Under the pieces are notes generated by a model. It worked only from the letters and a program-made list of their open reading frames with translations, was not told the DNA's origin and searched no databases. From assembly GCA_964386385.1 (NCBI GenBank), contig CAYLRN010000004.1, positions 1-64,000 on the forward strand: a stretch of 64,000 bases of DNA, read 5' to 3'. How positions within the stretch are numbered: position 1 is the stretch's first letter; every line of letters begins with the position of its first letter. Positions 61,921 to 64,000 of this stretch are shown in pieces. The DNA comes from RUG572 sp964386385 (GTDB lineage: Bacteria; Verrucomicrobiota; Kiritimatiellia; RFP12; UBA1067). The position numbers and the translations under genes are program-made.

Positions 61921-64000
61921 TCACTTCGCGTACACCCTGAACGTCACGCCGGACTGGCGGGCGGGCACGGCGGCGGTCGAATCCCAGACCACGTGGACAG
62001 TCTTCGCGGTCTCCTGCGCGGCCATCGTGAACGAGCCGTCGGACACGTTCACCTCGCTCTGCGTTCCGTCCTCGTTGACCAGCTTCGCCGTCGTCATCGG
62101 AAGGCGCACCGTCTCCGTGCCGCTGGCGTACTCGGCCACGATGAAGAGGCGCACGGACTTGTTCGACTTCAACTCGAACGTGACGTCCACGAGGCCGTTC
62201 CACGGATAGCGCTGACGCGCCGCGACACTGCCGAGCGTGACAGGGGCGTCAACGACCTTGTACACGCCGTCCTGCTCGACGAGCTTCGACCATTCCGCAA
62301 CCTTCGCCCACGAGGCATCCGCCTCCGCGAACGGGGCGCTGTCGTACTCGCCGCCCGTAATGGTGAGCGTACCGCCGCCAGTGTTGCGTCCGTAGATCGT
62401 CGTGACCATGTCCGTGTCAACCGTCCACTCTTCGTCGCCCACGGCGCTTCTGCTGCCGTAGGCCATGTTTCCGTCCACGGTTGCGGACACCGTCGTGCCG
62501 GGCGCGTTGGCCGTCGCGAAGACAGAGCCGACAATGTCCCTGCGGGGCGCGCCGTTCTTTATCTCCGTGCAGACGATGACGTTGTTGCGCAGCACCGCGT
62601 TCTCGACGGTCATCTTCAGTCCGCCGTCGGAAGCGGCGTACGCGACAAGTCCGGCCGTAGCGCCTGCGCCGACGATCGTCGAATTCAGCAGCGAGCAGTC
62701 CTTCATGACGACCTCGCCCGTGTAGCAGATGGAGATGAACGCGGACGTGAAGCAGTCGGCCGTCGCGTCCAGCGGACTGCGGACCTTCGCGCCGTCGATG
62801 ACGACGCCGTCAAGCGTGACGGACTTCAGCCAGAACGCATTGTCGAGAACAAGAGCCGTCTTCTCTCCCGCGCCGACGACATTCGCGTCCTTGAACGTCA
62901 GATTCCTCATCGCGAGAACCGTGCCCTTCGCCTCGTTCTTCGGATTGGTGAACAGCATTCCCGGCAGTCCCGTGACCGTCTTGCCGTTGCCGTTTACGAC
63001 GAGCGTCTTGTCGGCGGTGAGTTCGATTGCCTCCCACGTGTCGCCGTCGGTGAACGTGATGTCGTCTACGATCTCCACGGGGATGCCGTCGTTCGCCGCG
63101 AGCGCGGCCTTGAGCGCCGCCGCGAGGTCGTTGTACTCCGTCTCGCCGACCTTCGCGACGACGTGCATCTGCACGCCGTACGTGCCGTCGCCGTTCGCCG
63201 TCACTTCGTAGCCCTTCGCGCAGTAGTCCGCATCGACCGCCGCCGTGAACGTGCCGCCCGTGAGGTTGAACTCGTTCCTGGCCGCCGCCGCGTCGCCGGT
63301 CGAGGCGATCGTGAACGTGCCGCGGATTCCCGTGCCGTTCGCGGAGACCGTCGCCTCGTCGTCGATGATGTCGCGGGTGATGAGGCCCTTCGCGCAGTTC
63401 TTCACAGTGACGTCCTCAAGCGTGACGACGCCGGAGTTGTCGCTGTACGAGTTCTTCGAGACGAGCACCGCCGCCTTCTCCGTAAGGCCGTCGAAGGTCG
63501 CGCCCTTGATCGTCACGGCGGGCGTTTCGTCCTTGCCCACCGAATAGAGCTTCACGCCGCGCTTGCCGGTGAACGTTCCGCCGTTCACCTCGGCCTCGCC
63601 GCCGTGCACCCAGAGGTTGTAGCCGTTGTTGCCGCCGGACGTCTCGTTGCAGAACGTGCAGTCGTTGTAGAACGTCTTTCCGTACTGGTTGTTGCCGGTT
63701 CCGTTCGGGAACGTGCAGCGCATGTAGGTGACGGAGTTCTCCGCCGCGTTCACGTTGCGCAGCCACGTCGTGAAGTTGCTCGCGCCGAAGTTGATGTCCT
63801 GCACCCAGCCGGAGAGATTCGGCTTCGTGAGCGTGAGGTCGGTGAACTCGACGTCCACGTCGTACGACTGCTCCGCAAGAAGCGCAACCCGCTTCGTCAG
63901 GCAGATTTCCGCGTTTTCGGACGTTCCGACGAACTTCACCAGCTTCACGCCCGCGAGGCCAGACTTCAGGATCTGCACCCAGCCCTCGCCGTCGACCATC
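61921..64000 (-). CDS. Exported beta-helix protein (partial, N-terminus outside window)
   Basis: At least 690 aa; the start lies beyond the right edge. The body is a right-handed beta-helix of pectin-lyase type, with repeated short turns (NLTFKDANVVGAG, KMTVENAVLRNNVIV, GGEYDSAPFAEAD, VKNCAKGLITRDI). The C-terminal ~100 residues (QRYPWNGLVDVTFELKSNKSVRLFIVAEY...HVVWDSTAAVPARQSGVTFRVYAK) form a separate beta domain. Tandem use with the next four exported proteins suggests a shared surface structure. Confidence 0.72.
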   Translation of the reverse strand, partial: MVDGEGWVQILKSGLAGVKLVKFVGTSENAEICLTKRVALLAEQSYDVDVEFTDLTLTKPNLSGWVQDINFGASNFTTWLRNVNAAENSVTYMRCTFPNGTGNNQYGKTFYNDCTFCNETSGGNNGYNLWVHGGEAEVNGGTFTGKRGVKLYSVGKDETPAVTIKGATFDGLTEKAAVLVSKNSYSDNSGVVTLEDVTVKNCAKGLITRDIIDDEATVSANGTGIRGTFTIASTGDAAAARNEFNLTGGTFTAAVDADYCAKGYEVTANGDGTYGVQMHVVAKVGETEYNDLAAALKAALAANDGIPVEIVDDITFTDGDTWEAIELTADKTLVVNGNGKTVTGLPGMLFTNPKNEAKGTVLAMRNLTFKDANVVGAGEKTALVLDNAFWLKSVTLDGVVIDGAKVRSPLDATADCFTSAFISICYTGEVVMKDCSLLNSTIVGAGATAGLVAYAASDGGLKMTVENAVLRNNVIVCTEIKNGAPRRDIVGSVFATANAPGTTVSATVDGNMAYGSRSAVGDEEWTVDTDMVTTIYGRNTGGGTLTITGGEYDSAPFAEADASWAKVAEWSKLVEQDGVYKVVDAPVTLGSVAARQRYPWNGLVDVTFELKSNKSVRLFIVAEYASGTETVRLPMTTAKLVNEDGTQSEVNVSDGSFTMAAQETAKTVHVVWDSTAAVPARQSGVTFRVYAK

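Overview
The window is a high-GC bacterial segment containing one 100-base run of N (2148-2247), so it is a scaffolded, probably metagenome-derived assembly. My best placement is the Kiritimatiellota/Verrucomicrobia side of the PVC group, possibly gut-associated. This is an inference from the gene mix: an exosortase fused to an EpsI domain plus a PEP-CTERM protein, BspA-type leucine-rich repeats, autotransporter-type beta-strand repeats, L-rhamnose use, and Bat and ExbB/ExbD proteins. I saw no rRNA, tRNA, CRISPR array, phage or transposase gene. Nearly every gene lies on the minus strand; only five intact genes read on the plus strand.

Layout. 1-4586: a large surface protein (LRR, beta-helix, MBG/YDG repeats, running off the left edge) and three unknown genes behind a promoter-like site with a 13-base poly-G spacer. 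4857-6779: an AAA-ATPase/PD-(D/E)XK protein with a close paralogue at 53796-55670. 18401-6999: a tightly overlapping operon for 6-phosphofructokinase, a methyltransferase, exosortase-EpsI, a PNPT-CapD sugar-phosphate transferase, a bifunctional glycogen debranching enzyme and Lnt. 21467-18526: guaB, queH and a secreted trypsin-like protease. 24685-21635: a secreted beta-strand-repeat protein. 34332-24868: era, a TPR protein, an ExbB/ExbD-like set, a ROK-like protein, a metallopeptidase and an antiporter with an EIIA domain. 46415-34392: a long run of rhaA, GH78 rhamnosidase, BatB, an unknown exported protein, argH, exbB, exbD, a heptahaem membrane cytochrome and apbE. 46604-50235 (plus strand): a coiled-coil membrane protein and two BatD-type proteins. 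51549-50308: a Tat-exported Gfo/Idh oxidoreductase. 53470-52020: two lipoproteins and a frameshifted remnant. 64000-55824: a six-gene run of exported proteins, including the PEP-CTERM protein and a TPR membrane protein.

The most unusual signals are not genes. First, about 20 short GC hairpins share the form GG[T/G/C/A]AGGG-stem-loop-stem-CCG; their stems differ in sequence but mostly keep pairing. They often follow, with fixed polarity, small arrays of an 8-bp unit of the type [G/A]TTAAG[T/C]G. Three hairpins sit in frame inside the MBG domain of the first gene. Second, the only three homopolymer runs of nine or more bases that I found (G13, A9, A11) all fall between -35-like and -10-like hexamers upstream of envelope genes, which suggests phase-variable promoters. 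Third, five genes have a good -10 box 7-10 bases before the start codon, which suggests leaderless mRNAs.
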